This document shows, piece after piece, positions 1-12,944 of a stretch of 64,000 bases of DNA. Position numbers and translations under genes: made by a program. The notes under the pieces are model-generated. The model was not told the origin of the DNA and made no database searches. It was given only the letters and a program-made list of their open reading frames with translations. This DNA is from Heliopora coerulea. Taxonomy: Eukaryota > Cnidaria > Anthozoa > Scleralcyonacea > Helioporidae. The stretch's first letter is position 1; every line of letters starts with the position of its first letter. The stretch spans positions 1 to 64,000 of the forward strand of contig JASJOG010000484.1 in assembly GCA_030142905.1 (NCBI GenBank), written 5' to 3'.

Positions 1-328
1 AATGCAACGAAGAATCAATCAATGATGAATGTGTATATTTGTTGTCCCCCTCATGGACAAATGTAAATAGTTTATGAACTTCAGTTGGAGTTGAAGAGAC
101 CAAAACATTAAATATCATTTAATTTTTCTTAATTTCAACCAAGTTATGAATTGGGATCCATTTAAGCTTACGGAACAACACAATAGATGGTGTTGTAATT
201 TTTCTGTGTAAAGTTAATCTGCCAGATCGCTTTTGAAGTTTGAGCAGTTTATCAAGTAATTCATTGCGTACATTACCCCAAATTGTCTTACAATACAACA
301 GGTGAGGATAAATTAAAGCATAATAAAA
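1..328 (-). mobile_element. LINE 3' fragment (left-arm copy)
   Basis: This is the mirror image of the LINE fragment at 15086-15413. It encodes part of the C-terminal end of a non-LTR reverse transcriptase on the minus strand; its 3' end lies outside the window. Confidence 0.7.
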
Positions 329-603
329 AATAATTCTAGTATCGAGAGGGAGGGCCTCGCCAATTCTGTTTTATAGCGGAAAGTGAAAAAGGAAAGTGAG
401 AAGAGGAAAGTGAAAAGAAGAAAAAGAAAAGAAGTAAAAGAAAACAGGGAATTGATAGGGTGAGAACTAGTCGAAATCATCGGAAATATAATAAGCAAAG
501 TTTGAAATAAAAACCATGAAATAAAAATAGAGTGCTGCTTAGGCAGTGTCGAAATCGAAGTGAAATAATCGGGAAGGTCAGAGCACTGCCGAAATGTAAA
601 GAG

Positions 604-650
604 TAGTTTTCCAACGTTTCGACCGAAGGCCCTTCGTAAGAGAGAAAACA
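604..650 (-). ncRNA. Degenerate hammerhead-like motif (left-arm copy)
   Basis: The minus strand carries ACGAAGGGCC, TTC, GGTCGAAACG. It has the stem II and GAAAC parts of a hammerhead fold, but the usual CUGANGA box reads CTTACGA, so it is probably inactive. It is mirrored at about 14764-14810. Confidence 0.35.
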
Positions 651-929
651 TGTGAGGATCGAAAACTTTTGATCGAAAATTACCCGCAAGCTTTCATTAA
701 GTCATTCAAATATTCATTATTCCATCGTTTATCAAATAAATCAAATAGATATAATCTCTCCGTTCTCTGTAAAGTTACAGATGTACAAAAGGCATCACAA
801 CATCATGTGAACAATAGTAATTCATGCAGCTATATCTGCTGGGCCAATTTCTTGTTCTTCTTTCGTTGTAACATCACCAGTGCATTTAAAACAGAACACA
901 ACACGAGAGAATAAAATGTATTTCTCAAC

Positions 930-1360
930 TAGATTGTACGACAGCATAATACGTTGTAAGATGCTACATTACGTTGAAAAACAGACGGCATTACGGGGTA
1001 AAACATTAAGTTACATTACGAGACGTAACATTACGTTAGATGATGACAAGTTACATCACAAGACAGTACATTACGCTGCCAGGTTTTACCTAACGCGAAA
1101 AAAATTCACGCTACCTTAAACGAGAGTACGTTACGTAGTAGAATAACAAGTTTTACAGAATCTGACGTCATGCAACTGAAGTCAAAGACGCGATGTTGCT
1201 TTGTTAGACGCCACGTTACATTGCATCAGGTTACGATATATTCTAAGACAATAGGGTAGACTATGCGATGTTAGTGTATTGTGCAGAGTAATGTTATAGC
1301 TCTTACAAGTTTACTGCGTTATAACACATTACTTTTAAGCTTATACGTTGCAAGACGCCA
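930..1360. repeat. Degenerate TTACGT-rich repeat
   Basis: ACATTACG, TTACGTT and close variants recur every 15-35 bases on the plus strand over about 400 bases, spaced irregularly. It looks like an old, decayed short tandem array. It is mirrored at about 14054-14484. No function can be read from it. Confidence 0.45.
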
Positions 1361-2469
1361 GGATATGTTTTGAGAGATTACGTCAAGTTTTAAGATACAG
1401 CAGGTGTCGCGAAAATGACAGATGAAGTTTTCTCACAAGATGTTAGGGAAAGCGTAGAAGCACGCGTATTTCACACGCATTATTTGCTCATTATGCATTA
1501 GTGTACAATAGGAAGACGTCTCTCTCAAATAAACAAATAATCAGATCTTCACTCACACAATATCAACCCTTGAATCGTAAAAATATTTCGATGACAGGTA
1601 AGGCTAAAATAATTTGAAGTGTAACAGGCAAATGTTTGTATATTAACATGTATAAAAATTAGGCCTGAAGGGCATAGATATACGTGAACTTCCATTATAC
1701 TTTGAGTTTATTTGCTGATCGAGGGTCCAACTTCTAGAATAGGTACAATGCATCGGGATATAGAAAATATTTTCAATTTGTAGCTTGGAAAACGTGAGAG
1801 CCAGATCATAAAAAATATCACGACTACAGCAAAGAGTAAAGTATGACTATGTAGACCATTCTCGTAATGTCCCAGAAGAGAGATAGGTCCGAAGTTGCAC
1901 GAAATTCTCAAATCACCTTTTCAACGACAAGAAATATTCGTGCAAGTACTATTGATCAGCGTACTGATTCCGCTCAATACATGCTTTTATGCTTAAAGCG
2001 GAAGCACTATCACTTTTCAGTGAAAAAATGTAGTCTAATACGCTTCCTTTAGTAATGAAGGGCTACGAAGAATCTTGATCGGGCAGCATTTCTTTTGTAA
2101 ACTAATGAATTAATTCAAATGTCTCATGTAAATACTCGTCGTCGTCGTTGTTATAGTCTTTGTTAATACTTGTCATTATTGTTCTTGTTGTGCGATATTT
2201 TTGAACCAAAATATTCAAATGTTTGGTGAATATATGAGCTATAACAGCGGGATCATGCACTCAAGCGAATATCTGAGATTTCCAGCTCTTCACAAAGGGT
2301 ACTAATTTTTTTTTCTTTACCTAAAAAATGATTGGTATATTTATATCATCTTTTCACTCCAAGTAACTATGCACATGCATTTTCAATAATAATGGTATCT
2401 TTTTAATCACGTACAATGGAAAAAGAAGCAGCACACGCGTAACACTTATGTAGTTTGGTTTATGTAATA

Positions 2470-3218
2470 CAGTACAACCCCGCTAACTCGAACTGCAAAC
2501 GGTAATGAAAAATAAATCGAGTTAGTGGGGCAGGAGTTGGATTTTAAATATCCTGTTAATAATTAATACGGTATCGTGGTTTTATGATTCGTCAATAATT
2601 GCCAGTCATTTTGTTCCAGTCAGTTAAGAATATTTTAATTTTTCATCATGGATGGAGTTGAATGTGTTGTCCTGAATTCAAATATTAGCAAATTTTAATG
2701 TCTACCACTATTGAGTTGAATAAACATTTATGATAAAATGACTATACCATAATACATGTGTAGGTTCGGTGAATGTTTGGGTCTTAAACATATGGCTGTA
2801 CAAATTTCTGAAAGCCCTACAAAATAAACTGGATAAACTAGAACAGTTATTACGGGCTACTCAAGACTAATTTGCGTGACAATCTAAGACTCGTTTCATC
2901 GAATTATAATTATGTGCGCAATATTTACCCAAGATAATCAATTCGTTATGTAGACTTTAGACCGTGTCACTCCCGAAAGATGGTCTTTCCAGGGTTTGAA
3001 TTACGTTTCCGCATATTGTCACGTTGTTATCAGCTAAGATTAAAGTTAAGATTCCAAGTAGTCAAACAGCTACGTCCTCACACTTTCAGGTTTATTGACC
3101 AACGTTTCCAAAATAAAGTTCGAGTTGACGGGGTAAATTTGAACCAAGGGAATATGAGATTAGTTCGAGTTAGCGGGGAGTTCGAGTTAACCGAGTTCGA
3201 GTTAGCGAGGTTCTACTG
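2470..3218. mobile_element. Pogo/Tc1-like non-autonomous element
   Basis: The ends are inverted: CAGTACAACCCCGCTAACTC at the left, and the reverse complement of CAGTAGAACCTCGCTAACTC at the right. TA dinucleotides flank both ends (2468-2469 and 3219-3220), the target duplication expected of the Tc1/mariner/pogo superfamily. Sub-terminal repeats of the TTCGAGTTAG type recur inside both ends. No transposase is encoded; the interior is unassigned. The mirrored copy is at 12196-12944. Confidence 0.7.
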
Positions 3219-3437
3219 TACTTTAAGGGCTAGTAGTTTAATGCACAGTAGTTTATTTATAGAAAAATATGATATGACAAAACCTGCTAGAAGGCGCTAA
3301 CTATATGCATTTTAACGCAGACCATCTTCGAGTTACGTTAAACAGCATTAAAATTGTCTTCCAAAGATCGGTTGGTAGATCAAGTAAATGTTGCAAAAAT
3401 CGTTTCAAGACGTAAAATCACAACTACATCAAGGAAA

Positions 3438-3510
3438 GTGGATGGATGGATGGATGGATGGATGGATGGATGGATGGATGGATGGATGGGATACGATGTG
3501 ATGGATGGAT
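3438..3510. repeat. (GGAT)n microsatellite, LINE tail
   Basis: About a dozen GGAT units with a few interruptions. On the minus strand this is a CCAT-type array directly downstream of a LINE 3' end, so it is best read as the simple-repeat 3' tail of that LINE. It is mirrored at about 11904-11976. Confidence 0.8.
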
Positions 3511-3645
3511 GGTTTATTAATCTGACACACGTAGCAGCTAAAAAGGTGAATTGAGTGTGAGTTTCATGATGGAAATCTATACAATTATGGCATTTAAAAC
3601 TATAGAATTAAAATGCATAAAGCCTAGAATATCAAAACTATCTAT

Positions 3646-3828
3646 CTATTTATATTCAAAATCGTTTTTAACTCTTGCTGGAATAAATGTGCTACTGAAT
3701 CTCTTTGTCTTAACACGAGGATAAACAAAATCTCTTGGTCGCTTTAAGTTATAGTTTGGAATATGTCTACGAAGTAGAATTGAAAATAGCTTCTGATCAG
3801 GATTGTCCTTAATGTCATTAAATAAATA
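3646..3828 (-). pseudogene. LINE reverse transcriptase C-terminal fragment (left arm)
   Basis: Mirror of 11586-11768; see that entry. Confidence 0.6.
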
Positions 3829-6800
3829 ACGTAGCTAATACGTTTCCCATCAAGACTCGAAAAAGTTACCAGCCATAAAATTGGCTTCTAACATAGTCAT
3901 TGCCTTACTTATGGAAAAAGTTTAAATAACTCTAGCAGCCACACACATATTCAAAGAAATCAAAATTAACTTTGTTTCATTTGATGAAGACTTTCCATGT
4001 GAATGCACTTCATAGCACTAAACAATTTTTGTTGGAAATATAGTCGACGCTGTGATATATAGGTTCAATGGTGGGTCACGACATAAATATAATTAACTAA
4101 TTTTTCGGCTTGTTTATGATAACTTTTCGTTTTACTAAAGTCCGACAAATTTGGATTAAAATTTTTAAGCAATACAAATGTAAACGGAAAACGCCTTATT
4201 TCAGTTTGGCAGACAACAAACAATACGTCTTCAGGACAAATGAGTGATGGAACTTACATGTTATGATAGCAAAGATATTTTACGTCTAGCACAGAATATG
4301 TAGTTTCATGAGGTCTACTTCCATACGAAACGTCAAAAGATATTGTAAAGTAATTGCAATGACATACAAGCTTTCTCAATCGCAGTGCTTCTTTCATAAG
4401 TGTACCTCGCCGACTATCCGATTAACATATCAAACAAATCTAAACATCTAATAAACAAAGAGCTTCACAACAGAACGATAAAACACATTCCTCACCAAAA
4501 TCACACCAACTTAACAGAACTTTCTCGCATTATCTCTAATGCCGAAAGTCCCTCCAGATCGTGATCCGACTACATATTTTCTTATACTAACAGCAGTTTG
4601 TCCACTCAGACGTAGACTTGAATCGATTGCTTCGTGGGCAATGAAGGAAATGCGTCCCACTTTAAAAACTTAATAAACTACTCACCTTTTACGTATTCCT
4701 CTACTAATATGCCTCTGATGCCTTTAAAGGAGACGTTAATAGTATGAATGAAAGACCAGAAATTGGACTAATGATGACTAGTTCACTCTTGAGGCATCTC
4801 GTTCATTCCGTCTGTCCATACATAAACAATTAAACATCTTAGTCTAAAGATTCCAAACAGCGAGGCAGAAGGTTCTCTCGGACAAATTAGGGTCGAGTAT
4901 CACCTATACGTCAGGAATAAGAAGACAGACTTAAAAGACACTCAAATATTAGATAAATAGGCCTGAGAACGAGGATGAATGATGAATTGCAGAAACCTTT
5001 TTGCAGTGTACGTCACAGATTTTCTTACTTGCATATTTTTCAAAACGGGACGCCCCATCAACGGAATGAGACAACTGTGGTCAACGACATTTTCCTTCAT
5101 TTAACAGTTCTTTCAAAGAAGGCCAAGTAAATTTTCCTTGGATACTATTCACGAACAAATGCCTCTAAACTCAATATTAGAAAATAAGTTTTAGGTCCAT
5201 CCCTTTTTTCCTTTTGTGTTTTTGAGTGACGTGTAAGTTGGTACTTGCAATAGTGAAAGATACAATGTGGTTATTTAGTCGTGTGAAGCAGCCAATTTCA
5301 AATAATAAATGATCATCGGTGGTAAATCTTAAATAAATAATCGAATATTGAGGTATAATTCCAATTGTGGCGTAGTGGTGTCATAAGAAGACAATTCCAA
5401 AGACATGGAATAGGCACACTAATATGTCGGCGATACAACATTTAAAGAAAGCCAAATATCTTATGAAAACAGTTTCTTCGAGATTATTGACAAAGCTAGT
5501 TTGCGATTACTAAGGCGGAACGTAGAACGGATAAATCAAAAGTGAAAGCGACTCTCCAACGTGTTGACGAATAAGGCAAGAGACGTAGGTAACTCTTCAT
5601 TAATCCAGAACTAGCTGCGACGAAGGGAAAGATTTTAAAGCTGCAAAGTACTACGGCATGGAGTTTGACAGGCATTAGGATATTACCGAACGATCGTCTC
5701 CGGTAACAGGTCTTCATCGTACGGTTAAGAATTGCGAAGTGAAATGTCGTTTTGTACCATTTGTGGACAACTAGTGAAACACTTTTGTGACATTTTGCTG
5801 CACAACAAAGCAAAATGAACATTTCCGATCTAATCTGCAAAAACCAACGTTTGTTCACAAAATTTTGCACACACTCTAGCCCCATACCAGCCCAGATTTC
5901 TTTGCTTCGATCCTCAAGTGTCTAGTGGATTCTGGGATTAATTTTCTTGGCAATGGAATAGCAGATCTCGTGGTTTGTCAGAGTGGATTTAGCTTTCAGA
6001 CTCTTTTTCCCTCAAAACATTTTGAAACTGGTCTTTAGTTCGGATTTTCAGGTGCACACGAATACAGAGCAGAATATAACTTCCTTATCTTGCAGGGTTT
6101 GCAGTAAACACTACATGTGATTATCAACGTTCTTCTGTTAAACCATTGATACTGAAAATCTATTAAATAATGAGCTATAGCTATGTTTGCATCAAGTGAC
6201 AAATGTAATTACATAAAAATCACTATGAGACTAACTCGACAAAATGGCGACAAAAACACAAAGTAAAGCAACTATTCAGGTAATATTTGCATGATTGTAC
6301 AGCAGAAATTAAAACAGAATTTTATGCATTGGAAAATTGATCTGTAGATTTACGCCTTGTTTGGTAGGGTGAGAAATATTTAGAAAAAAACATCAGTCAC
6401 AGACCTGCCTCCTCTAATGGTTCTATGTTAGCCGCTACTCATGTTAAGATAGAGTTCTTAAAATTGCTAATATAAATATTTTGGAATATTACAATACTGT
6501 AAAGCATAAACCGAAAGAAAACATCATTAAAATTCATTTGCATTAATAGAGTGATGGCTGACATGACTGAGCCATTGACATATAATGCCTTTTTTACTGA
6601 GCTACATCAAGGCTTGACATAAAAGAACATCATAAAATATTATTAAAAGTACTCTTTTAAGTTGTCATTCTAAATAAGCAGCAATGTGGCAATCGTTTGG
6701 TTTGGATATCAGTTTTCTTTCATTTAATATTAAAAATTTCAAGATTTAGCGTTTGGCAAACTAGGCACTTATGCATACGACGGACTTTTTTGGCAAATTT

Positions 6801-7060
6801 TTCTTACCAAATTTAGTATATTTTCTAATTATAGCTCTTTCAAATCAATATACTACGCTTTAAATTAACAAATGAAAACAGTACATTTGAGACAAGATAA
6901 ACAAGTGAAGTGTTGTCACTGCTTACAGACTTTTATTGCAAAATTACTGCTTTTCTTCTAGCGAAGTTTGTCCAGAAGCAATAAAAAAGGATTGATGATG
7001 TGACAGAAGTTGATAAGGGAAATATACTACATCACAGTATGAAGTGAATAACTACATCAA

Positions 7061-8353
7061 TGGGCGAAAAACAATATTTATTACAAGGAATGCACATCTT
7101 CTCGTCATAATTGTCCAAAATTTCAAACAACTCTGACCAGATTGTTTTAGTAGCTTCAATCAAACAGGACACGCTGCCATTTAACACAGTGTTATCTCTT
7201 GTGCTTGGACGGAGACCTTTACGGATATCGGTTTCCGATAAAGATGTAAAAACGAACTGGAGTACAATTCATTCTAGGCAAAGCAGAAGAATATCTTGTG
7301 TTAGCTTTGTTCACTCCTTCGCACAGGCTGTTAAGAATGATCTGATATCGATCTTACAAATGTCAAAATTTCTTGCGGGTAAGAATCGGACAGAAATACA
7401 CAAAATGGAGAAAGGATACCAATTTAAGTGTATATCTGTCATTTGTAGAAAGCCAGTATAAACTTTCCCTGAATTTAAGAAAATGGTTAATGTCGGAGGA
7501 ATCGATGCTAGGTGCACAAAGAAAGCGCTTGATGATTCATACTTACACCGAAGATCCCTGGAGAGATACGACATCCCGTAGTTACTGTCACTGTTGATGG
7601 TACTGCATGGTGACAATAAGGGACTCGCAACTATTCTCTGAGCCAAGATTAAACCAGTTAGACCATGGTTAGCTACGATGCACTGCCTCAACCAAGGACT
7701 GGAATTGACCATTGGTGATAGTTTGAAGTGAACTTCATCCTTGAAACTCTCATATGAAATGATAAATTTCTATCAGTTATTCGGAAATAGTGTTAAAAAA
7801 AGGGGACACGAAATCCGATTAGGCCAGAGGCTGTCATACACATGTGTGTCATTTGTTAACACCTAACGCCCTCCGCACACTAGAGCTATCAGCTGAGCTG
7901 AGCGTCACTCGTGACAGTTGGCGTAAGCAAGTTCCTCCAGTGTGCGGTGGCGTTTTTAGCGATTTCCGCCAACGCGTGCCATCAGCGCCTAATATTCAAC
8001 ATGTTGAAAAATTTTGTGCACGAATGAACAGTTCCTCCAAGTGTGCGCGCATGAAAAGCTATCACCTTAGCAAACGATTCCAATACGCATGCGCATTCAG
8101 TCCATATCGACTGTTGAAAATGGCTGCCGTTTGTGAACAGTATGATTCATCTTCCGATGAAGAAGAAACTTTGCTACTACTTCTTTTATTGGGGCGAAGG
8201 CGAAGGCGTTTAAGAGCGGCTCACAGAACTGTGTGGACAAAGCGGTGGATTTCTCGACGACCCACTCAAGGGGCGTGCGAGAATATTGTTCGTAAATTGA
8301 GTGCTGAAGATGCTCAACAGTTCAGACAGTAGTTATTCACTTGATGTAGACAG
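7061..8353. other. Non-palindromic spacer of the giant palindrome
   Basis: This 1,293 bp stretch separates the two arms and is not mirrored. Positions 7061-7850 hold nothing I can identify. Positions 7860-8329 look like the 5' part of a Harbinger-type transposon. The spacer is longer than expected for a simple missed-adapter fold-back read, which argues that at least part of the structure could be real. Confidence 0.85.
8120..8332 (+). pseudogene. Harbinger (HARBI1-like) transposase, N-terminal fragment
   Basis: The frame starts at ATG 8120 and encodes about 70 residues: an acidic Ser/Asp/Glu stretch, a poly-leucine run, a run of arginines, then a W-x-R-x-W-x-x-R-R segment followed by an LS-x-ED-x-x-x-FR-like segment. 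This order resembles the N-terminus of HARBI1-like nucleases of PIF/Harbinger transposons, whose full length is about 350-400 residues. The DDE nuclease domain is absent, because the frame ends exactly where duplicated palindrome-arm sequence begins (8329), so the gene was cut by the rearrangement. The upstream GC-rich stretch (about 7860-8000) may be the transposon end. The assignment rests on remembered family resemblance only. Confidence 0.5.
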
Positions 8354-11300
8354 TTGATGTAGTTATTCACTTCATACTGTGATGTAGTATATTTCCCTTA
8401 TCAACTTCTGTCACATCATCAATCCTTTTTTATTGCTTCTGGACAAACTTCGCTAGAAGAAAAGCAGTAATTTTGCAATAAAAGTCTGTAAGCAGTGACA
8501 ACACTTCACTTGTTTATCTTGTCTCAAATGTACTGTTTTCATTTGTTAATTTAAAGCGTAGTATATTGATTTGAAAGAGCTATAATTAGAAAATATACTA
8601 AATTTGGTAAGAAAAATTTGCCAAAAAAGTCCGTCGTATGCATAAGTGCCTAGTTTGCCAAACGCTAAATCTTGAAATTTTTAATATTAAATGAAAGAAA
8701 ACTGATATCCAAACCAAACGATTGCCACATTGCTGCTTATTTAGAATGACAACTTAAAAGAGTACTTTTAATAATATTTTATGATGTTCTTTTATGTCAA
8801 GCCTTGATGTAGCTCAGTAAAAAAGGCATTATATGTCAATGGCTCAGTCATGTCAGCCATCACTCTATTAATGCAAATGAATTTTAATGATGTTTTCTTT
8901 CGGTTTATGCTTTACAGTATTGTAATATTCCAAAATATTTATATTAGCAATTTTAAGAACTCTATCTTAACATGAGTAGCGGCTAACATAGAACCATTAG
9001 AGGAGGCAGGTCTGTGACTGATGTTTTTTTCTAAATATTTCTCACCCTACCAAACAAGGCGTAAATCTACAGATCAATTTTCCAATGCATAAAATTCTGT
9101 TTTAATTTCTGCTGTACAATCATGCAAATATTACCTGAATAGTTGCTTTACTTTGTGTTTTTGTCGCCATTTTGTCGAGTTAGTCTCATAGTGATTTTTA
9201 TGTAATTACATTTGTCACTTGATGCAAACATAGCTATAGCTCATTATTTAATAGATTTTCAGTATCAATGGTTTAACAGAAGAACGTTGATAATCACATG
9301 TAGTGTTTACTGCAAACCCTGCAAGATAAGGAAGTTATATTCTGCTCTGTATTCGTGTGCACCTGAAAATCCGAACTAAAGACCAGTTTCAAAATGTTTT
9401 GAGGGAAAAAGAGTCTGAAAGCTAAATCCACTCTGACAAACCACGAGATCTGCTATTCCATTGCCAAGAAAATTAATCCCAGAATCCACTAGACACTTGA
9501 GGATCGAAGCAAAGAAATCTGGGCTGGTATGGGGCTAGAGTGTGTGCAAAATTTTGTGAACAAACGTTGGTTTTTGCAGATTAGATCGGAAATGTTCATT
9601 TTGCTTTGTTGTGCAGCAAAATGTCACAAAAGTGTTTCACTAGTTGTCCACAAATGGTACAAAACGACATTTCACTTCGCAATTCTTAACCGTACGATGA
9701 AGACCTGTTACCGGAGACGATCGTTCGGTAATATCCTAATGCCTGTCAAACTCCATGCCGTAGTACTTTGCAGCTTTAAAATCTTTCCCTTCGTCGCAGC
9801 TAGTTCTGGATTAATGAAGAGTTACCTACGTCTCTTGCCTTATTCGTCAACACGTTGGAGAGTCGCTTTCACTTTTGATTTATCCGTTCTACGTTCCGCC
9901 TTAGTAATCGCAAACTAGCTTTGTCAATAATCTCGAAGAAACTGTTTTCATAAGATATTTGGCTTTCTTTAAATGTTGTATCGCCGACATATTAGTGTGC
10001 CTATTCCATGTCTTTGGAATTGTCTTCTTATGACACCACTACGCCACAATTGGAATTATACCTCAATATTCGATTATTTATTTAAGATTTACCACCGATG
10101 ATCATTTATTATTTGAAATTGGCTGCTTCACACGACTAAATAACCACATTGTATCTTTCACTATTGCAAGTACCAACTTACACGTCACTCAAAAACACAA
10201 AAGGAAAAAAGGGATGGACCTAAAACTTATTTTCTAATATTGAGTTTAGAGGCATTTGTTCGTGAATAGTATCCAAGGAAAATTTACTTGGCCTTCTTTG
10301 AAAGAACTGTTAAATGAAGGAAAATGTCGTTGACCACAGTTGTCTCATTCCGTTGATGGGGCGTCCCGTTTTGAAAAATATGCAAGTAAGAAAATCTGTG
10401 ACGTACACTGCAAAAAGGTTTCTGCAATTCATCATTCATCCTCGTTCTCAGGCCTATTTATCTAATATTTGAGTGTCTTTTAAGTCTGTCTTCTTATTCC
10501 TGACGTATAGGTGATACTCGACCCTAATTTGTCCGAGAGAACCTTCTGCCTCGCTGTTTGGAATCTTTAGACTAAGATGTTTAATTGTTTATGTATGGAC
10601 AGACGGAATGAACGAGATGCCTCAAGAGTGAACTAGTCATCATTAGTCCAATTTCTGGTCTTTCATTCATACTATTAACGTCTCCTTTAAAGGCATCAGA
10701 GGCATATTAGTAGAGGAATACGTAAAAGGTGAGTAGTTTATTAAGTTTTTAAAGTGGGACGCATTTCCTTCATTGCCCACGAAGCAATCGATTCAAGTCT
10801 ACGTCTGAGTGGACAAACTGCTGTTAGTATAAGAAAATATGTAGTCGGATCACGATCTGGAGGGACTTTCGGCATTAGAGATAATGCGAGAAAGTTCTGT
10901 TAAGTTGGTGTGATTTTGGTGAGGAATGTGTTTTATCGTTCTGTTGTGAAGCTCTTTGTTTATTAGATGTTTAGATTTGTTTGATATGTTAATCGGATAG
11001 TCGGCGAGGTACACTTATGAAAGAAGCACTGCGATTGAGAAAGCTTGTATGTCATTGCAATTACTTTACAATATCTTTTGACGTTTCGTATGGAAGTAGA
11101 CCTCATGAAACTACATATTCTGTGCTAGACGTAAAATATCTTTGCTATCATAACATGTAAGTTCCATCACTCATTTGTCCTGAAGACGTATTGTTTGTTG
11201 TCTGCCAAACTGAAATAAGGCGTTTTCCGTTTACATTTGTATTGCTTAAAAATTTTAATCCAAATTTGTCGGACTTTAGTAAAACGAAAAGTTATCATAA

Positions 11301-11585
11301 ACAAGCCGAAAAATTAGTTAATTATATTTATGTCGTGACCCACCATTGAACCTATATATCACAGCGTCGACTATATTTCCAACAAAAATTGTTTAGTGCT
11401 ATGAAGTGCATTCACATGGAAAGTCTTCATCAAATGAAACAAAGTTAATTTTGATTTCTTTGAATATGTGTGTGGCTGCTAGAGTTATTTAAACTTTTTC
11501 CATAAGTAAGGCAATGACTATGTTAGAAGCCAATTTTATGGCTGGTAACTTTTTCGAGTCTTGATGGGAAACGTATTAGCTACGT

Positions 11586-11768
11586 TATTTATTTAATGAC
11601 ATTAAGGACAATCCTGATCAGAAGCTATTTTCAATTCTACTTCGTAGACATATTCCAAACTATAACTTAAAGCGACCAAGAGATTTTGTTTATCCTCGTG
11701 TTAAGACAAAGAGATTCAGTAGCACATTTATTCCAGCAAGAGTTAAAAACGATTTTGAATATAAATAG
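11586..11768 (+). pseudogene. LINE reverse transcriptase C-terminal fragment (right arm)
   Basis: A 60-residue frame ends at TAG 11766. It contains YNLKRPRDFV, then RVKTKRFSSTFIPARV, the pattern found just before the stop of many CR1/L2-like reverse transcriptase proteins (YNLR-R-R, then a K-T-x-R-F-x-x-x-F-I-P box). It is followed by about 130 bases of 3' untranslated sequence with an AATAAA and then a CCAT simple-repeat tail. Everything upstream, including the reverse transcriptase core, is missing. Such severe 5' truncation is typical of LINE insertion. Confidence 0.6.
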
Positions 11769-11903
11769 ATAGATAGTTTTGATATTCTAGGCTTTATGCA
11801 TTTTAATTCTATAGTTTTAAATGCCATAATTGTATAGATTTCCATCATGAAACTCACACTCAATTCACCTTTTTAGCTGCTACGTGTGTCAGATTAATAA
11901 ACC

Positions 11904-11976
11904 ATCCATCCATCACATCGTATCCCATCCATCCATCCATCCATCCATCCATCCATCCATCCATCCATCCATCCAC
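11904..11976. repeat. (CCAT)n microsatellite, LINE tail
   Basis: Mirror of the GGAT tract in the left arm, directly 3' of the LINE fragment at 11586-11768. Confidence 0.8.
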
Positions 11977-12195
11977 TTTCCTTGATGTAGTTGTGATTTT
12001 ACGTCTTGAAACGATTTTTGCAACATTTACTTGATCTACCAACCGATCTTTGGAAGACAATTTTAATGCTGTTTAACGTAACTCGAAGATGGTCTGCGTT
12101 AAAATGCATATAGTTAGCGCCTTCTAGCAGGTTTTGTCATATCATATTTTTCTATAAATAAACTACTGTGCATTAAACTACTAGCCCTTAAAGTA

Positions 12196-12944
12196 CAGTA
12201 GAACCTCGCTAACTCGAACTCGGTTAACTCGAACTCCCCGCTAACTCGAACTAATCTCATATTCCCTTGGTTCAAATTTACCCCGTCAACTCGAACTTTA
12301 TTTTGGAAACGTTGGTCAATAAACCTGAAAGTGTGAGGACGTAGCTGTTTGACTACTTGGAATCTTAACTTTAATCTTAGCTGATAACAACGTGACAATA
12401 TGCGGAAACGTAATTCAAACCCTGGAAAGACCATCTTTCGGGAGTGACACGGTCTAAAGTCTACATAACGAATTGATTATCTTGGGTAAATATTGCGCAC
12501 ATAATTATAATTCGATGAAACGAGTCTTAGATTGTCACGCAAATTAGTCTTGAGTAGCCCGTAATAACTGTTCTAGTTTATCCAGTTTATTTTGTAGGGC
12601 TTTCAGAAATTTGTACAGCCATATGTTTAAGACCCAAACATTCACCGAACCTACACATGTATTATGGTATAGTCATTTTATCATAAATGTTTATTCAACT
12701 CAATAGTGGTAGACATTAAAATTTGCTAATATTTGAATTCAGGACAACACATTCAACTCCATCCATGATGAAAAATTAAAATATTCTTAACTGACTGGAA
12801 CAAAATGACTGGCAATTATTGACGAATCATAAAACCACGATACCGTATTAATTATTAACAGGATATTTAAAATCCAACTCCTGCCCCACTAACTCGATTT
12901 ATTTTTCATTACCGTTTGCAGTTCGAGTTAGCGGGGTTGTACTG
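12196..12944. mobile_element. Pogo/Tc1-like non-autonomous element (right-arm copy)
   Basis: Mirror of 2470-3218, including inverted ends and flanking TA. Confidence 0.7.

Larger units (their letters stand above)
1..7060. repeat. Left arm of giant palindrome
   Basis: This arm is the reverse complement of 8354-15413. Mirror positions always sum to 15414, which was checked at several points across the arm, so no insertion or deletion separates the arms. All compared stretches were identical. The first base of the window already pairs with 15413, so the outer end of the arm is not seen. Such identity means a very recent event, active gene conversion, or an assembly or library artefact. The arm holds only transposon pieces and unassigned DNA; mirrored open frames in it show no recognisable protein. 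Confidence 0.95.

Noticed and set aside
3354..3554. Frame with DGWM repeats
   Set aside because: Translation of the GGAT microsatellite, not a gene.
5496..5885. 129-residue frame, mirrored at 9529-9918
   Set aside because: No family resemblance; present twice only because of the palindrome.
7111..7712. Overlapping frames on both strands in the spacer
   Set aside because: No recognisable motif and frames on both strands overlap; likely chance.
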